Positions 8,511 to 17,656 are shown, counted from the stretch's first letter. The stretch is DNA of 64,000 nt from G963674955 sp963674955 (GCA_963674955.2 CAXXKR010000004.1:1922001-1986000), one strand, 5' to 3'. Numbers and translations are program-made. The notes: generated from the sequence alone by a model not told the origin.

Positions 8511-9781
8511 GGAGCCTCTCCCGCTGTGGCTATGATAGGAGATGTGAAGGGGTCGAGCAATTTGAGGAGCACGAGGCATAGCCCGACTTCACTTAACAGG
8601 GTGGCTAGGGCCGCCCCTTGAATGCCCAGCCAAGGGATAAGCACCAAATTCAGGCTGATGTTCAGTCCCAGTACTGGGATGGCAGCCTTGAACAGCCGGG
8701 GAATCCGGTCTGTGGCTACGGCGTATATGGCGAACATGGTGTTCATGTAAATCAGCGGCAGAGTCGGCACCAGACATAGCAGAGCGTTCTGTGCCTTGAC
8801 ATACTCCGGCTTGAAAAAGGCGAGGATGTCCACCCGCCAGATAGCCACGGGCAGGGAAAAGGCAAAGAAGATGGCCACCGCGCCCAGTAGCAGGACACCG
8901 GGCCGCAATCGCGATGAATCGCGGCTCATGGCTGGGAAGATGGCCGTGATATAGCCGGAAAACAGGGAGATGAAAAATTCGAAAATTTTGTAGGCCGTAA
9001 GGTAGAAGCCGGTCTCCTTCATGCCCAGCATCTTGGAGAGCATGAAGATGTCCACCCGGAAATAGATCACGGCCAGCACCTCCACCCCGAACATCCAGGA
9101 CGAGGCAGAGAGCAACCCCCTGGCCTGGTCCTGGGCGAGGCGCAAACGGGCGGCTCCGCGTTCGGAGCAGTAAAGCCAGCCGGGAATGGCGACCCTGACC
9201 AGCCCTGCCCCCAAAAACGAGGCCAGGAAAACGTCGAAGGGAATCGCGCCCGCCCAGGCCAGGCAGGCAAAGATGAGCAGAACTACGCGCTCCGCACACT
9301 GGCCGATGGCCGGTATGGCCATACGTTCAAGAGCGGTGAAATGGCTCTCGAGGCTGCGGCCCAGGGCGGACAGGGGCAGGTAGGCGAAAAAGCTGAACAG
9401 CGCCCAATTTCCAACGCCCAAGTCGCCGCTGTAGAACAGATGCAAGCCAGCCAGGCAGAGAGCATAGGCCACCAGGGAGGTGCATGCCTTCATAAGCAGG
9501 GAGGTCTCAAAAAACGGGGTGGACGGATCCCTCGCCAACCGGCGGATGACCACTTTGTCGAAACCGAGGTTTGCCAGGAGTTCGGCCATGAGTACGCTGG
9601 TCAGGCAGACCGCGTACACGCCCATCTGGTAGCCGGTGAATGCCCGAACCATGATCAGAAACTGCACGTAGGCCACCATTTTGGCCAGCATGGCCGAGCC
9701 CATGAGCCAAGCTGTGTTGCCCAGAATTCGTTGTTGGCTTCCCCTGCTGGTCGGGGGTGGTGTGGCGGCGGGTTGCGTCAT
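8507..9781 (-). CDS. Wzx-type polysaccharide flippase
   Basis: This 424-residue membrane protein has about twelve hydrophobic helices and the pattern of the MVF/PST flippase family: an N-terminal NTAWLMGSAMLAKMVAYVQF, internal RDSSRLRPGVLLLG, and a C-terminal pair of spans containing NISLNLVLIPWLGIQGAALA, a common Wzx motif. It should flip the undecaprenyl-linked repeat unit to the periplasm for Wzy. I chose the ATG at 9781 because an AGGA site precedes it and it sits just behind the upstream stop; a longer frame starts at 9808. Confidence 0.88.
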   Translation of the reverse strand: MTQPAATPPPTSRGSQQRILGNTAWLMGSAMLAKMVAYVQFLIMVRAFTGYQMGVYAVCLTSVLMAELLANLGFDKVVIRRLARDPSTPFFETSLLMKACTSLVAYALCLAGLHLFYSGDLGVGNWALFSFFAYLPLSALGRSLESHFTALERMAIPAIGQCAERVVLLIFACLAWAGAIPFDVFLASFLGAGLVRVAIPGWLYCSERGAARLRLAQDQARGLLSASSWMFGVEVLAVIYFRVDIFMLSKMLGMKETGFYLTAYKIFEFFISLFSGYITAIFPAMSRDSSRLRPGVLLLGAVAIFFAFSLPVAIWRVDILAFFKPEYVKAQNALLCLVPTLPLIYMNTMFAIYAVATDRIPRLFKAAIPVLGLNISLNLVLIPWLGIQGAALATLLSEVGLCLVLLKLLDPFTSPIIATAGEAP

Positions 9782-9783
9782 GA

Positions 9784-10389
9784 TTAATCCTGCGGAGGAG
9801 CGGACCACTTCCCGGTTTCGGGATCGAGCCGCCGCCTTACTCTGGCCGGATTACCGCTGGCAAAGCTAAAGGGCGGGATGTCCCGCGTGACCACGGCATT
9901 GGCCGCTATGAAGCAGTGCTCGCCGATGGTCACACCCGGCGCGATAACACACCCCACGGCTACCATCGTGTTCCTGCCTATGGTCACAGGATGCGCGTTG
10001 GTGGGCGGGGCGTGAACAATGGGCCCGTCCGGGTGGCGATAGTCGTGGTTGTGGTCCACGATGGTGGAATTCCTGCCTATGGCCACTCCCTGCCCGATGG
10101 TGATGTTTTCAGTAGCGGAAATTTGCACGTTGTCCATGATCGTGGCGTGGTCGCCGATATCGATGGTGCCAGAAAAGGAGCGTCCTCCCCACTGCGTGAC
10201 CGCATTAAGCCAGACGCCCGGGCGTACTTGGACGTTTTCTCCCATGGAAATTCGGTTCGGGTTGTCGAATCGGGACGCGTAATAGAGGATGCTTCCCTTG
10301 CCCAGAGAGGCAAAGGAGCTTGCAGCCAGCCGTGTATACAAGCGGGCCGTCCATCTGTGGAATTTGTCGTGCAGTTTCAGGAAATCCAT
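9784..10389 (-). CDS. Hexapeptide-repeat acyltransferase (left-handed beta helix)
   Basis: This 201-residue protein is built from repeated [LIV]-G-x4 hexapeptides, for example DIGDHATIMDNVQISATENI and IGQGVAIGRNSTIVDHNHDY. The His-Asp pair in VDHNHDYRHPD is the usual catalytic loop of the WbbJ/maltose acetyltransferase family, and VTIGEHCFIAANAVVTRDIP is the standard C-terminal coil. It probably O-acetylates a sugar of the polymer using acetyl-CoA. It lies between the second acyltransferase and wzx with gaps of only a few bases. Confidence 0.85.
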   Translation of the reverse strand: MDFLKLHDKFHRWTARLYTRLAASSFASLGKGSILYYASRFDNPNRISMGENVQVRPGVWLNAVTQWGGRSFSGTIDIGDHATIMDNVQISATENITIGQGVAIGRNSTIVDHNHDYRHPDGPIVHAPPTNAHPVTIGRNTMVAVGCVIAPGVTIGEHCFIAANAVVTRDIPPFSFASGNPARVRRRLDPETGKWSAPPQD

Positions 10390-10393
10390 GCGG

Positions 10394-11053
10394 TTACCCC
10401 ACGGGCAGTTTGTCGTAGTCCCAGGTCACGTTTTCCTTGATCGCTTTGGCGGGGCTGCCCACGGCCAGACAGTTGGCGTGCAGGTCCCGGGTAACGACAG
10501 AGCGTAGCCCCACGGTGGTGTGCGCGCCGATATTCACCCCCTTGAGCACCATGACCTCCTTGCCGATCCAGGCATGCTCACCGATGGTGATGTTGCCGGG
10601 CGGATTGATGCGTTTGCCCGTTTTCAAGTCCACTATGGAGTGGGAGTCTGAGGTGCGTAGGTCGCACCCTTCGCTCAAGCCCACTCGCGGACCCACGTCC
10701 ACCACGCTACCGTCCTCCACAGCGGAGATAGTCGCGTTGTTGGCCAAACATCCATCCCCTATGCGGATGTGGCAATTGTTGTCTTCAAAGTGCATACGGC
10801 TTTTATACAACCACGCCTTGTCACCAATGACCAGTTCATGGCCGTTGCCCTGCATCTTCACATGTAGCCCTTCGACTATGGTTCCGTTATGGAATCGGAT
10901 GGTGTTGTTGCTGCCGCGTATGTCAATGCGCAGACCGCGCACGATGCTGTCCCCGAGATCTATCATGTTGCCTGTACCGCGAATCCGTTTGCGAATCTCC
11001 AATAGCCGTCGGATACGGTGGTATATTTTTTTGATCGTGTGCATGCAATCCAT
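10394..11053 (-). CDS. Hexapeptide-repeat acyltransferase
   Basis: This 219-residue left-handed beta-helix protein has a basic, helical N-terminus (HTIKKIYHRIRRLLEIRKRI) and then hexapeptide coils (IGDKAWLYKS, IGDGCLANNATIS, ITIGEHAWIGKEVMVLKGV). The loop TSDSHSIVDLKTGKRIN carries the His expected of the active site. Family resemblance is to capsule and sialic-acid O-acetyltransferases. I chose the ATG at 11053, with GGGAG upstream, over a TTG at 11074. With the neighbour it makes two successive acyltransferases, so the polysaccharide may carry two different acyl decorations (inference). Confidence 0.8.
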   Translation of the reverse strand: MDCMHTIKKIYHRIRRLLEIRKRIRGTGNMIDLGDSIVRGLRIDIRGSNNTIRFHNGTIVEGLHVKMQGNGHELVIGDKAWLYKSRMHFEDNNCHIRIGDGCLANNATISAVEDGSVVDVGPRVGLSEGCDLRTSDSHSIVDLKTGKRINPPGNITIGEHAWIGKEVMVLKGVNIGAHTTVGLRSVVTRDLHANCLAVGSPAKAIKENVTWDYDKLPVG

Positions 11054-11083
11054 GGTGTAAACTCCCAAAAACAATAGTTGTTC

Positions 11084-13154
11084 TTAAACGTACTTGTACA
11101 AGAACCGAGGAATGTAGAAGCGCCGCTTGTTGAGTACGAACGAGATGGAGTCCAGCCCGTATTGCTTGAGCAGGCCTATGTTGTATTTGATGACCACCAT
11201 TTTGGTTCGTTCCGCCTCCACTAGGAAGACCACCCGGTCCACGTGGTTGTTCAGGAAGACCAGATCCACGGAGTCGTTTACGGGCGGGATGTTGCAGAAG
11301 ACGTAGTCATACTTCTTCCGCAGCTCGATTAAGGGGCTGTACTTGCCCTCCAGGTCTTCGTATTTGTTCTGCCCTTTTCCCTTGTATTGGAGATAGTCCA
11401 CCTGGCCAATGGCCTTTTGCCTAAACTTGCCGTCCATGATCTGTGTTTCTTTTCCTTTTTTATTGGCGAGACGCGAGGAAACATAGTCCACAAAGGCGAC
11501 CTTCTTGTTTTGGCTGTAGGCCAGAAACGCGGCTAGGTTGTAGGCCACGGTGGTGCCCCCTTCCAGGGGACGGGAGCGGCCTATGAGAAAAACCTTGTCG
11601 TCCGAGCCGTCCAGGGTGAGGTTGATGGCCAACCGCTGAAAATCCTTGATGTGGTTCTTGTAGAATTTTGTGTTTGTTCCGGCTTTTTCCATGTCCGGGG
11701 ATTCGTCCAGGCCCAAGGTGGCCACGGGGCGCTGGCCAAAAACGCGTTCGATATCGTCGGGTTTGTTCACGCCGCTGCCCGTCATGTTAAGAACCATCAG
11801 GATTAATACGTTGCCTGCCAGCAAGAAAACCACGGCAAAGACGAGGACCTTTTTCTTGTGGGGCTTGGTGGGGATGGGGTTCAGGGAAGGCGGCTCCACA
11901 ATGGAGAGATTGGTCACGTTCAAATCCTGGCTGACGTTGCTCAGGTCACTTTCCAAGAAGCCGTCGTAATATTTTTCATATGTGATTTTGGCCAGATTCA
12001 AATCCTTTTTGAGCAGGGTAAATCGCTGGTAGCTATGGGCGGTCTGGGAGAGTTCCCTGTCTAGGGCGTCCAATTCAGCCTCCAGGGTGTAGATTTTGCC
12101 CTTCTCGCCAGCCACCGTAGTCTTGAGGTCAACGATGGACTGGTCTAGGTCCCAGTAGTTGCTGTTTTTGCGGCTGTCCACGGAATCTACGATGCGTTGG
12201 GGCTCCTCGGCGATCATTTTTTTCAGGGTTTCGATTTCCTTGTCTATGTCCACGATCAGACGGCTGTCTCCGGTGTATTTCTGGCCGAGGTTCTGCTTTT
12301 CCAGCCTGGACTCGTTGAGCTTGCTCTGGAGCCTTTCTCGGCGGTCGTTGAGCACCTCCACCGTGTTGTATTTTTCATACGGTGTTATGTCCGTGATCTC
12401 CTTGAGGGAGGTCTGGAGCTTTTGCAGATGGTACTGGTGCTCGGCCCGTGTGTTGGCGATGGTGGTGAGTAGCTGGTTGCGCTTTTCCACCAGCATTTCA
12501 ATCTGTCTTTCGTCATATATCTTGTGCTTGTCGATAAAAGCGGTGTATTCGGCTAGGGCCTTGTCGTATTTTTCGCGGGATTCCCGGAGCTTAAAGTCTA
12601 TGAGCCCGGTCTCGTTCTTGTTCTTGTATACGTCGATGTGGTGGGCGATATAGTGGTCTATAAGGATGGACAACACCTTTTGGGCCACCAAGGGGTCCGG
12701 AAAATCAAAAGATACGGAAAGGGCGTCGGAATCGTATAGGGTCTCCACAGTGTGATTATCCCGGATATACTTGCGCATCAGGACAGCGGTGTCCTGCGGC
12801 GGGCTTGCCGCCGTCCTGACCCACATCACCGTCCACGATGCTTTCTGCCAGGCCTTTGTCCATGATCTCCTTGACCGCCGAGTCCAGCACGCGCTGGCTT
12901 TCGAAGATGGTCTGCTCGTTTTTCAATTCCTGTTCTCGCCGGGTCACGTAGACGTTTTTACCGGAGTTCATGAACTGGAGGCTTCCCATCTGCTCCTGGC
13001 CGAGCCGGATCAGAATCTGAGCCTGTGATGTGTAAATTTTCTTGGCCCATTTGACGTAGCCTAGGGTGAACACCACCACCACCACGCTGAAGACGATGAC
13101 AGCCAAGCGGTGCTTGAACAAGAGTTCGATGATATCACGCGGTGTCGTCTTCAT
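11084..13154 (-). CDS. Wzc/GumC-like polysaccharide co-polymerase with degenerate kinase domain (frameshifted)
   Basis: The N-terminal frame (start 13154) has the Wzz-type membrane start RDIIELLFKHRLAVIVFSVV and IYTSQAQILIRLG. The second frame continues with a long coiled coil (residues roughly 130-400), the second span VLVFAVVFLLAGNVLILMV after a PxxP-like IPTKPHKKK, and a cytoplasmic ATPase-like domain. One extra base near 12805-12806 separates the two frames; removing it gives GGSPPQDTAVLMRKY. In the ATPase domain the Walker A equivalent is PLEGGTTVAYNLA, lacking the essential Lys. The Walker B position reads YDYVFCNIPP without the usual Asp, and no Tyr-rich tail is obvious. It is therefore probably a chain-length regulator without tyrosine-kinase activity. 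Confidence 0.78.
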
Positions 13155-13211
13155 GGACTTTTTCCTGTGTTTCGGTTTGGTTGCCCTGGCTTTGCCGGAA
13201 GCTGGTTGCGC

Positions 13212-13952
13212 TTAATGGATCGTCATCCCTAGGTCGCCTACCGTGAGCAACATGTCCACGGGGATGATGTTCCGGATATATTTTTGCACGAAATCGCCTG
13301 CCAGGGTGATTCCGTTGCGCGGCACATAGAGGATGTCGCCGGACTTTACGTACAGGTCTCGTTCCTTGCCGCCACCGAAGCTGGCGTCGATCTCATAGGC
13401 ACGGTACTCCTTGGCGCTGTGCTTGCGCACCAGGATTACGCGGCTGATGCTGCCGTCCACCTCGTTGACTGCGCACTGGGCTAGCAGGGTGCCCACGGTC
13501 ATGTTGTGCTTGATCTGCTTCATGCCGCCTTGGCGGACCTCGCCGGTGACATAGACCGCGTTGTTGGCCGCCTTGTTTATCTCCACGGTGATGACCGGGT
13601 CCACGAACTCCTTGGAATAGGAATCCACGAGTATGGCCTGGAATTCTTCGGGCGTCTGCCCGCTGGCCATGATGCCCTGGAACAAGGTGAGGGAGACCCG
13701 GCCATCGGAGCGGACGATTTGAGTGGAGTCGAATTCCGGGTGGTAATAGAACCGGATAGTCAACTCGTCGCCGGGCTCGATAATCACCTTGTTGTCTGCC
13801 ACGGTGGGCGGCTCGAAAAAGGCGGGCGGAATCTCTTTTTCCACGTTTTTGGTGGCGCACCCTGCGGCCTGTATCCCCAGTGCGAGGATGAGGAACAGGC
13901 CGACCACGGCGGGAAGACGGCGAGTGGCGGGTTTGGGTGTGGATGCGATCAT
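13212..13952 (-). CDS. Wza-type polysaccharide export lipoprotein
   Basis: This 246-residue lipoprotein has a signal peptide ending in the lipobox AAGC near residue 32. It then carries a Poly_export domain (IIEPGDELTIRFYYHPEFD, SDGRVSLTLFQGIMASG) and a SLBB-like ligand-binding region (VYVTGEVRQGGM, LYVKSGDILYVP). It forms the outer-membrane export channel of Wza-type systems. The gene stands just upstream of the co-polymerase, with which such channels dock across the periplasm. It lacks a long extra SLBB tail, so it is at the short end of the family. Confidence 0.88.
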   Translation of the reverse strand: MIASTPKPATRRLPAVVGLFLILALGIQAAGCATKNVEKEIPPAFFEPPTVADNKVIIEPGDELTIRFYYHPEFDSTQIVRSDGRVSLTLFQGIMASGQTPEEFQAILVDSYSKEFVDPVITVEINKAANNAVYVTGEVRQGGMKQIKHNMTVGTLLAQCAVNEVDGSISRVILVRKHSAKEYRAYEIDASFGGGKERDLYVKSGDILYVPRNGITLAGDFVQKYIRNIIPVDMLLTVGDLGMTIH

Positions 13953-14006
13953 GCTTATACTCCGGGGTTGGCGGGTGGTTCCGGGTTGTTTCTCTTGCCT
14001 AGACTA

Positions 14007-14162
14007 TCAGTCTTGTAGGGACAGTATCCTGCTGGTTATGACCGTCTCCGTCTCCGACAGGGTGAAAATCTTGCTTTGGTACAGGAGATATCCGAAAACT
14101 ATGCAGACACCAATGGCGAGAACGGTCATGACTAGGCGGCCCGTATTGCTCTTTTCGTTCAT
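14007..14162 (-). CDS. 51-residue single-span membrane protein
   Basis: This short frame runs from the ATG at 14162 to a TGA at 14007-14009. The product starts MNEKSNTGRL and carries one hydrophobic helix (VMTVLAIGVCIVFGYLLY) followed by a polar tail ending LSLQD. An AGGAGA site lies about 12 bases upstream. It fills the gap between the sugar-phosphate transferase and wza inside the operon, so expression with them is likely. I recognise no family; a small accessory subunit of the export or initiation complex is a guess. Confidence 0.6.
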   Translation of the reverse strand: MNEKSNTGRLVMTVLAIGVCIVFGYLLYQSKIFTLSETETVITSRILSLQD

Positions 14163-14205
14163 GATGCTGGTACTTCTCCTGGTTGCGGGGCGGTCTAAAG
14201 ACGCC

Positions 14206-15621
14206 TCACATCCCTTGCCCGGTCAGCACGACGCAGACGGTTTTTAACATTATCTTTATGTCTTGCGTAAGAGACCAATTGTCGATGTAATCCATGTCCA
14301 TTCGCATCCAGTCTTCAAAGGCGATCTCGTTGCGGTTGTCCTTGGCCTGCCAGTCACAGGTCAGTCCCGGCTTGACGCTGAACCGCCGCCGCAGCCAGTC
14401 CTTTTTAAAACGCCTGTAATCCTCAATGGGCATGGGGCGCGGACCGACTATGCTCATCGACCCCTTGAGCACGTTGAAGAGCTGGGGTAGCTCGTCGATG
14501 CTGTACTTGCGGATGAATCGGCCAAATGGAAAAATTCGCGGATCCTTCTTTATCTTGAAGCACGGTCCGTCCATCTCGTTTCGGGAACGCAGCTCCTCAC
14601 TGAGTTCCGGGGCGTTTACGTACATTGATCGGAATTTATACATTGTAAACAGCCGCTTTCGATAACCAACACGTTTTTGCGTGAAGATGACAGGTCCGTA
14701 ATCCTGCATCAATATGCCGATGGCGGTGGCGATCATCAGAGGCAGGGTGACCACGATGGCCACTAAGGACACCACAACGTCGAACGCCCTTTTCAGCAGC
14801 AATTTCCAGTCAACCGGCGGGGTGGTATGGTAGGTAATGGTGGACACCGACCCCATCAGGCTGAAGGTCCGGTTGGTCTCGTGTCGGTCAAAATAATCGT
14901 TGAGGCAGCAGGTGACTATGCCCTGCTCGTCTGCGATGTCCAGGATTTCGTTGATCTCATCGTAATAACTGCGCACGGGCAGGTGAATCACCGCCGCGTC
15001 CACCACCTGCCCACGTACGATGCGCCGAAAGTCGGCAAGATCACCCATTAGCGATACGGAGGCTTCTGCGGCCACAGTGTCATCGATGAAGCCGATATTC
15101 TCCACGCCCAGCATTTTGTCTTGCTCCAACATGCGGGAAAATTCCAGGATACGTTTGTTGGACCCCACGAAGAGCACCCTACGTCGGTTGTGTTCCAGAT
15201 TGTTGATGAATTGGAACAGCAGGATGAAAAAAAAGCGCAAGGTAATAAAAAACAGCGGGGTGAGCAGCACAAAAAAAATGGGTTGCAGGATGGAAAAAAA
15301 CCCAAAACGCAAGTGGGCGTATAGGCTGATGGGCACGGCAACCAGCCCGGCCACCACCATGGCGTAGAGCGTGGTGTCCTTGAGGTTAGGCAGATTGTAG
15401 TTGGGAGACTTGGTCAGGTCGTGGAAGGAAAAGACATAGATGAACACCAAGGACATCAGGGCAAATAAACACATTTCTGTTCGGCCTGATTCGGCAAATG
15501 ACTCAATAATATCCTCATGCGGCAAAATCTGCAGAAAGGAAAAGCCAAACGCAAGGGTGATGGCAAAAAATCTGACTATTTTGATCGAAAGGAAATATTG
15601 ATTGACTCTGTGTTCCAACAT
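14206..15621 (-). CDS. Undecaprenyl-phosphate sugar-1-phosphate transferase (polyprenyl glycosylphosphotransferase)
   Basis: This 471-residue protein has an N-terminal block of about four membrane spans. A CoA-binding-like domain follows (RRVLFVGSNKRILEFSRMLE), then a fifth span leading into the bacterial sugar transferase domain (LKRAFDVVVSLVAIVVTLPL, VIFTQKRVGYRKRLFTMYKF, SIDELPQLFNVLKGSMSIVG, GPRPMP, VKPGLTCDWQ). This is the WcaJ/PssY-type architecture that starts repeat-unit synthesis by placing a sugar phosphate on undecaprenyl phosphate. It is the first gene of the leftward operon and lies directly behind the AT-rich control region. Confidence 0.92.
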   Translation of the reverse strand: MLEHRVNQYFLSIKIVRFFAITLAFGFSFLQILPHEDIIESFAESGRTEMCLFALMSLVFIYVFSFHDLTKSPNYNLPNLKDTTLYAMVVAGLVAVPISLYAHLRFGFFSILQPIFFVLLTPLFFITLRFFFILLFQFINNLEHNRRRVLFVGSNKRILEFSRMLEQDKMLGVENIGFIDDTVAAEASVSLMGDLADFRRIVRGQVVDAAVIHLPVRSYYDEINEILDIADEQGIVTCCLNDYFDRHETNRTFSLMGSVSTITYHTTPPVDWKLLLKRAFDVVVSLVAIVVTLPLMIATAIGILMQDYGPVIFTQKRVGYRKRLFTMYKFRSMYVNAPELSEELRSRNEMDGPCFKIKKDPRIFPFGRFIRKYSIDELPQLFNVLKGSMSIVGPRPMPIEDYRRFKKDWLRRRFSVKPGLTCDWQAKDNRNEIAFEDWMRMDMDYIDNWSLTQDIKIMLKTVCVVLTGQGM

Positions 15622-15923
15622 ATCTATCTAGTTTAAATTAAAGAAACAATTTTGATGCCAATTTCTCGCACACATTTTGGGTAGTGTGGCAATACCCCCC
15701 TTGTCCATAGAAGCAAAAGAGAAAGGATAAAAATAATGCCGCTCTGTAATTTTTTGACAGGAAAATATATTTTGTTAGAAGAACAAAGTAAACCGACATT
15801 TTGTTTCAGAATATTTATATTAATAGTTGCGTAATTTCAAGGATAATCCAAAAATAAGAAGTAATGGAAAGAAGTGGGTTCGCTTTGTTGGACCACTCGG
15901 CGGCGACTTTAAGGTGGACAATT
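15622..15923 (-). promoter_or_regulatory. AT-rich upstream region of the polysaccharide operon, possible sigma-54 promoter
   Basis: No gene is seen in these 302 bases, which are much richer in A+T than the operon. On the minus strand, positions 15661-15643 read TTGGCATCAAAATTGTTTC, resembling a sigma-54 element (GG then a 10-base gap), although GT stands where GC is expected at -12. It lies 20-40 bases before the start codon of the first gene. An alternative sigma-70 promoter could lie in the AT-rich stretch near 15740-15840. Confidence 0.3.
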
Positions 15924-16466
15924 CTAGGTGACCCCAAACCGCTCTACCAAAAATCCAAACGCCTTCTCCTCTTCATGAATCAATCGTCCCCACAACCGAA
16001 AATAGGTCTGCCAATGCATACCCTTTGGTTTTTCGACAGGTGCCCCCGTCATCATGGGGGCACCTAATCTCTGTCGCAGCTTCTTTGACCGTCGCAAAGC
16101 CTTGTCAGCGTCGTCTTCAATCTGCACCTCATAAAGCAGCCCTGTACAGCGGTGACAGACCCAGCGGAATTCGCGCAAAAACATCTTGTAACAGCGTTTT
16201 CCGCACCTGGGGCACAGGAAGTATGCCCTGCGGCCTCCCGCGCCGCATTTCGCCCAGTCAATCTCGACCTCCTGCACCATTTCCCCAAGCTTGGTTCTGT
16301 AATTGAGTTCAATGAAATCCTGCCTGGCTAAAATATTGGCAAAAGCCCTGTAATGAGAGTTTGACCAAGTGATCGAGTGTTGCCCCGGTTCAAGAAGACC
16401 ATGCCTGGACAGCCAGTTGGAATTCAACTCAAGCAGGTCATCTATTTTTGTCTCTGCAATTCTCAT
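15924..16466 (-). CDS. Zinc-ribbon protein of mobile-element type, function unknown
   Basis: This 180-residue protein has two Cys pairs (CPRCGKRC near residue 85 and CHRC near residue 108) separated by KMFLREFRWV, forming a zinc ribbon. A basic helix RRSKKLRQRLG and the stretch KPKGMHWQTYFRL follow. Proteins with the same order (ribbon, basic helix, GMHxxTY) are, from memory, common in proteobacterial accessory regions, but I know no established function. The ATG lies four bases after the stop of the replication-initiator-like gene, so the two are probably co-transcribed and translationally coupled. Its base composition is clearly lower in G+C than the flanking chromosome. A DNA-binding partner of the initiator is a reasonable guess. 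Confidence 0.6.
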   Translation of the reverse strand: MRIAETKIDDLLELNSNWLSRHGLLEPGQHSITWSNSHYRAFANILARQDFIELNYRTKLGEMVQEVEIDWAKCGAGGRRAYFLCPRCGKRCYKMFLREFRWVCHRCTGLLYEVQIEDDADKALRRSKKLRQRLGAPMMTGAPVEKPKGMHWQTYFRLWGRLIHEEEKAFGFLVERFGVT

Positions 16467-16467
16467 T

Positions 16468-17475
16468 TTATATCCCTAAATAGTTTGGAAAAATTTGAAT
16501 TGTGTATTTTTTGGTGTCATGAAAGGGAATACGGGGAAAGGCCCTATCGAGTACAAATTTGAAGCCCGTATATCTCTTTTGGATAGATTTCAAATAACCC
16601 ACCATCTCAGCTACAGTCTTTCCTTCGGATACAAAGCTCTCCAATTTTCTAAGGAAGACAGCCCGCGCCGTCCTATGCATGGCTTCCATGCGCTTTGCTG
16701 GGTACTTTCTAGCCCCCATCATCCTCTGGTCGGCGTACAGGGTTGCTAGTCGTCGTAAAATCTTTTCCGAGGGCATTTTTCGAAGTATACAAAAATCGGA
16801 AACGCATAGCGTGTCGGGTGCTATGGGGAGGCTTTCAAAAGTCAGTTCCTGCCTATTCAAAAAATGATGATGGGCCTTTAGTTCCACCCGACAAAAAACG
16901 CGACCATCTTTCGCATAAATCGTAAGCCCCTTGTCGCCTTTGCGCACATCCCCGCCATTGCCTTGGTAAAATGTCGAATTGGACCCTTTTTTTTGGTAAC
17001 GGTCAGTTCCATTTGCCCGAAGCCCTTTCATCACAAAGTAACGGGCTAGGTACCGCTCTATCTGTTTTAGCTGCTTTTTATTAGACGAATAATAGTCCAA
17101 GGCAAACTCCACTTGGGTCAGGCTACAGGAGTTATTTTTCGTTCCCTCTAAGACGATATCTCTTACAAATTTCTGTACGGTTTCGTCAGGCTGAGACAGG
17201 GTAATACGGAAGTAATACCCGCCCTCGAATCGCATAGTGATCTTTTTCCCTTGCCAACGAACGGTGCATGCTTCACCACGTCGATCACCCGACAAGGGAA
17301 AAGAAAACAACGAGTCGGCTTTTTCCTTAAACAGCATTTTGAGCCGGTTATAATTACCCCCCTTTTTCTTCACACTAAGCTGAATCCTATCCAACCTAGG
17401 GGCAGGGGAAACGTAAAGAATACCCTTATTATTAATCGGAGCCCTTCGGATTGGTGTTTTCCCTGATTTTTCCAT
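16468..17475 (-). CDS. Replication-initiator-like protein (Rep_trans/RstA-like, tentative)
   Basis: This 335-residue basic protein is encoded in AT-rich DNA. Segments resembling the Rep_trans superfamily (plasmid pT181 and filamentous-phage RstA initiators) are LTQVEFALDYY near residues 119-129 and KGLTIYAKDGRVFCRVELK near 183-201. They correspond to the hydrophobic-acidic strand and the conserved R-x-E strand of those initiators. A GAAGGAGGG site precedes the ATG. The gene is followed at once by the zinc-ribbon gene and preceded by a perfect 9-bp hairpin. The assignment rests on motif impression only. A replication or relaxase-type enzyme of a small mobile element is the best reading. Confidence 0.45.
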   Translation of the reverse strand: MEKSGKTPIRRAPINNKGILYVSPAPRLDRIQLSVKKKGGNYNRLKMLFKEKADSLFSFPLSGDRRGEACTVRWQGKKITMRFEGGYYFRITLSQPDETVQKFVRDIVLEGTKNNSCSLTQVEFALDYYSSNKKQLKQIERYLARYFVMKGLRANGTDRYQKKGSNSTFYQGNGGDVRKGDKGLTIYAKDGRVFCRVELKAHHHFLNRQELTFESLPIAPDTLCVSDFCILRKMPSEKILRRLATLYADQRMMGARKYPAKRMEAMHRTARAVFLRKLESFVSEGKTVAEMVGYLKSIQKRYTGFKFVLDRAFPRIPFHDTKKYTIQIFPNYLGI

Positions 17476-17505
17476 TTTGATTTCCCTCCTTCATAGGGTG
17501 ATGAT

Positions 17506-17532
17506 GGAGCGAAGTTTCAAGGTCTTCGCTCC
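17506..17532. repeat. Perfect 9-bp inverted repeat upstream of the rep-like gene
   Basis: GGAGCGAAG at 17506-17514 pairs exactly with 17524-17532 around a 9-base loop. It lies in the leader of the rep-like gene and is not followed by a T-run in either direction. It might therefore be an origin hairpin or nick site for the initiator, or a leader regulator, and not a terminator. A second small palindrome (CTTATCATAAG) lies at 17632-17642, close to the junction with the yifB remnant. Confidence 0.4.
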
Positions 17533-17656
17533 ACCAGCTTTTCGGCAACACAGGCCAGATACTTCCTGTGCCTCAAATACTCCAGTTGGCAAAACGTTTT
17601 TTTTTACATTTGTATTGCGGCTTAAGCTTTGCTTATCATAAGGTTAAACCTATTAT

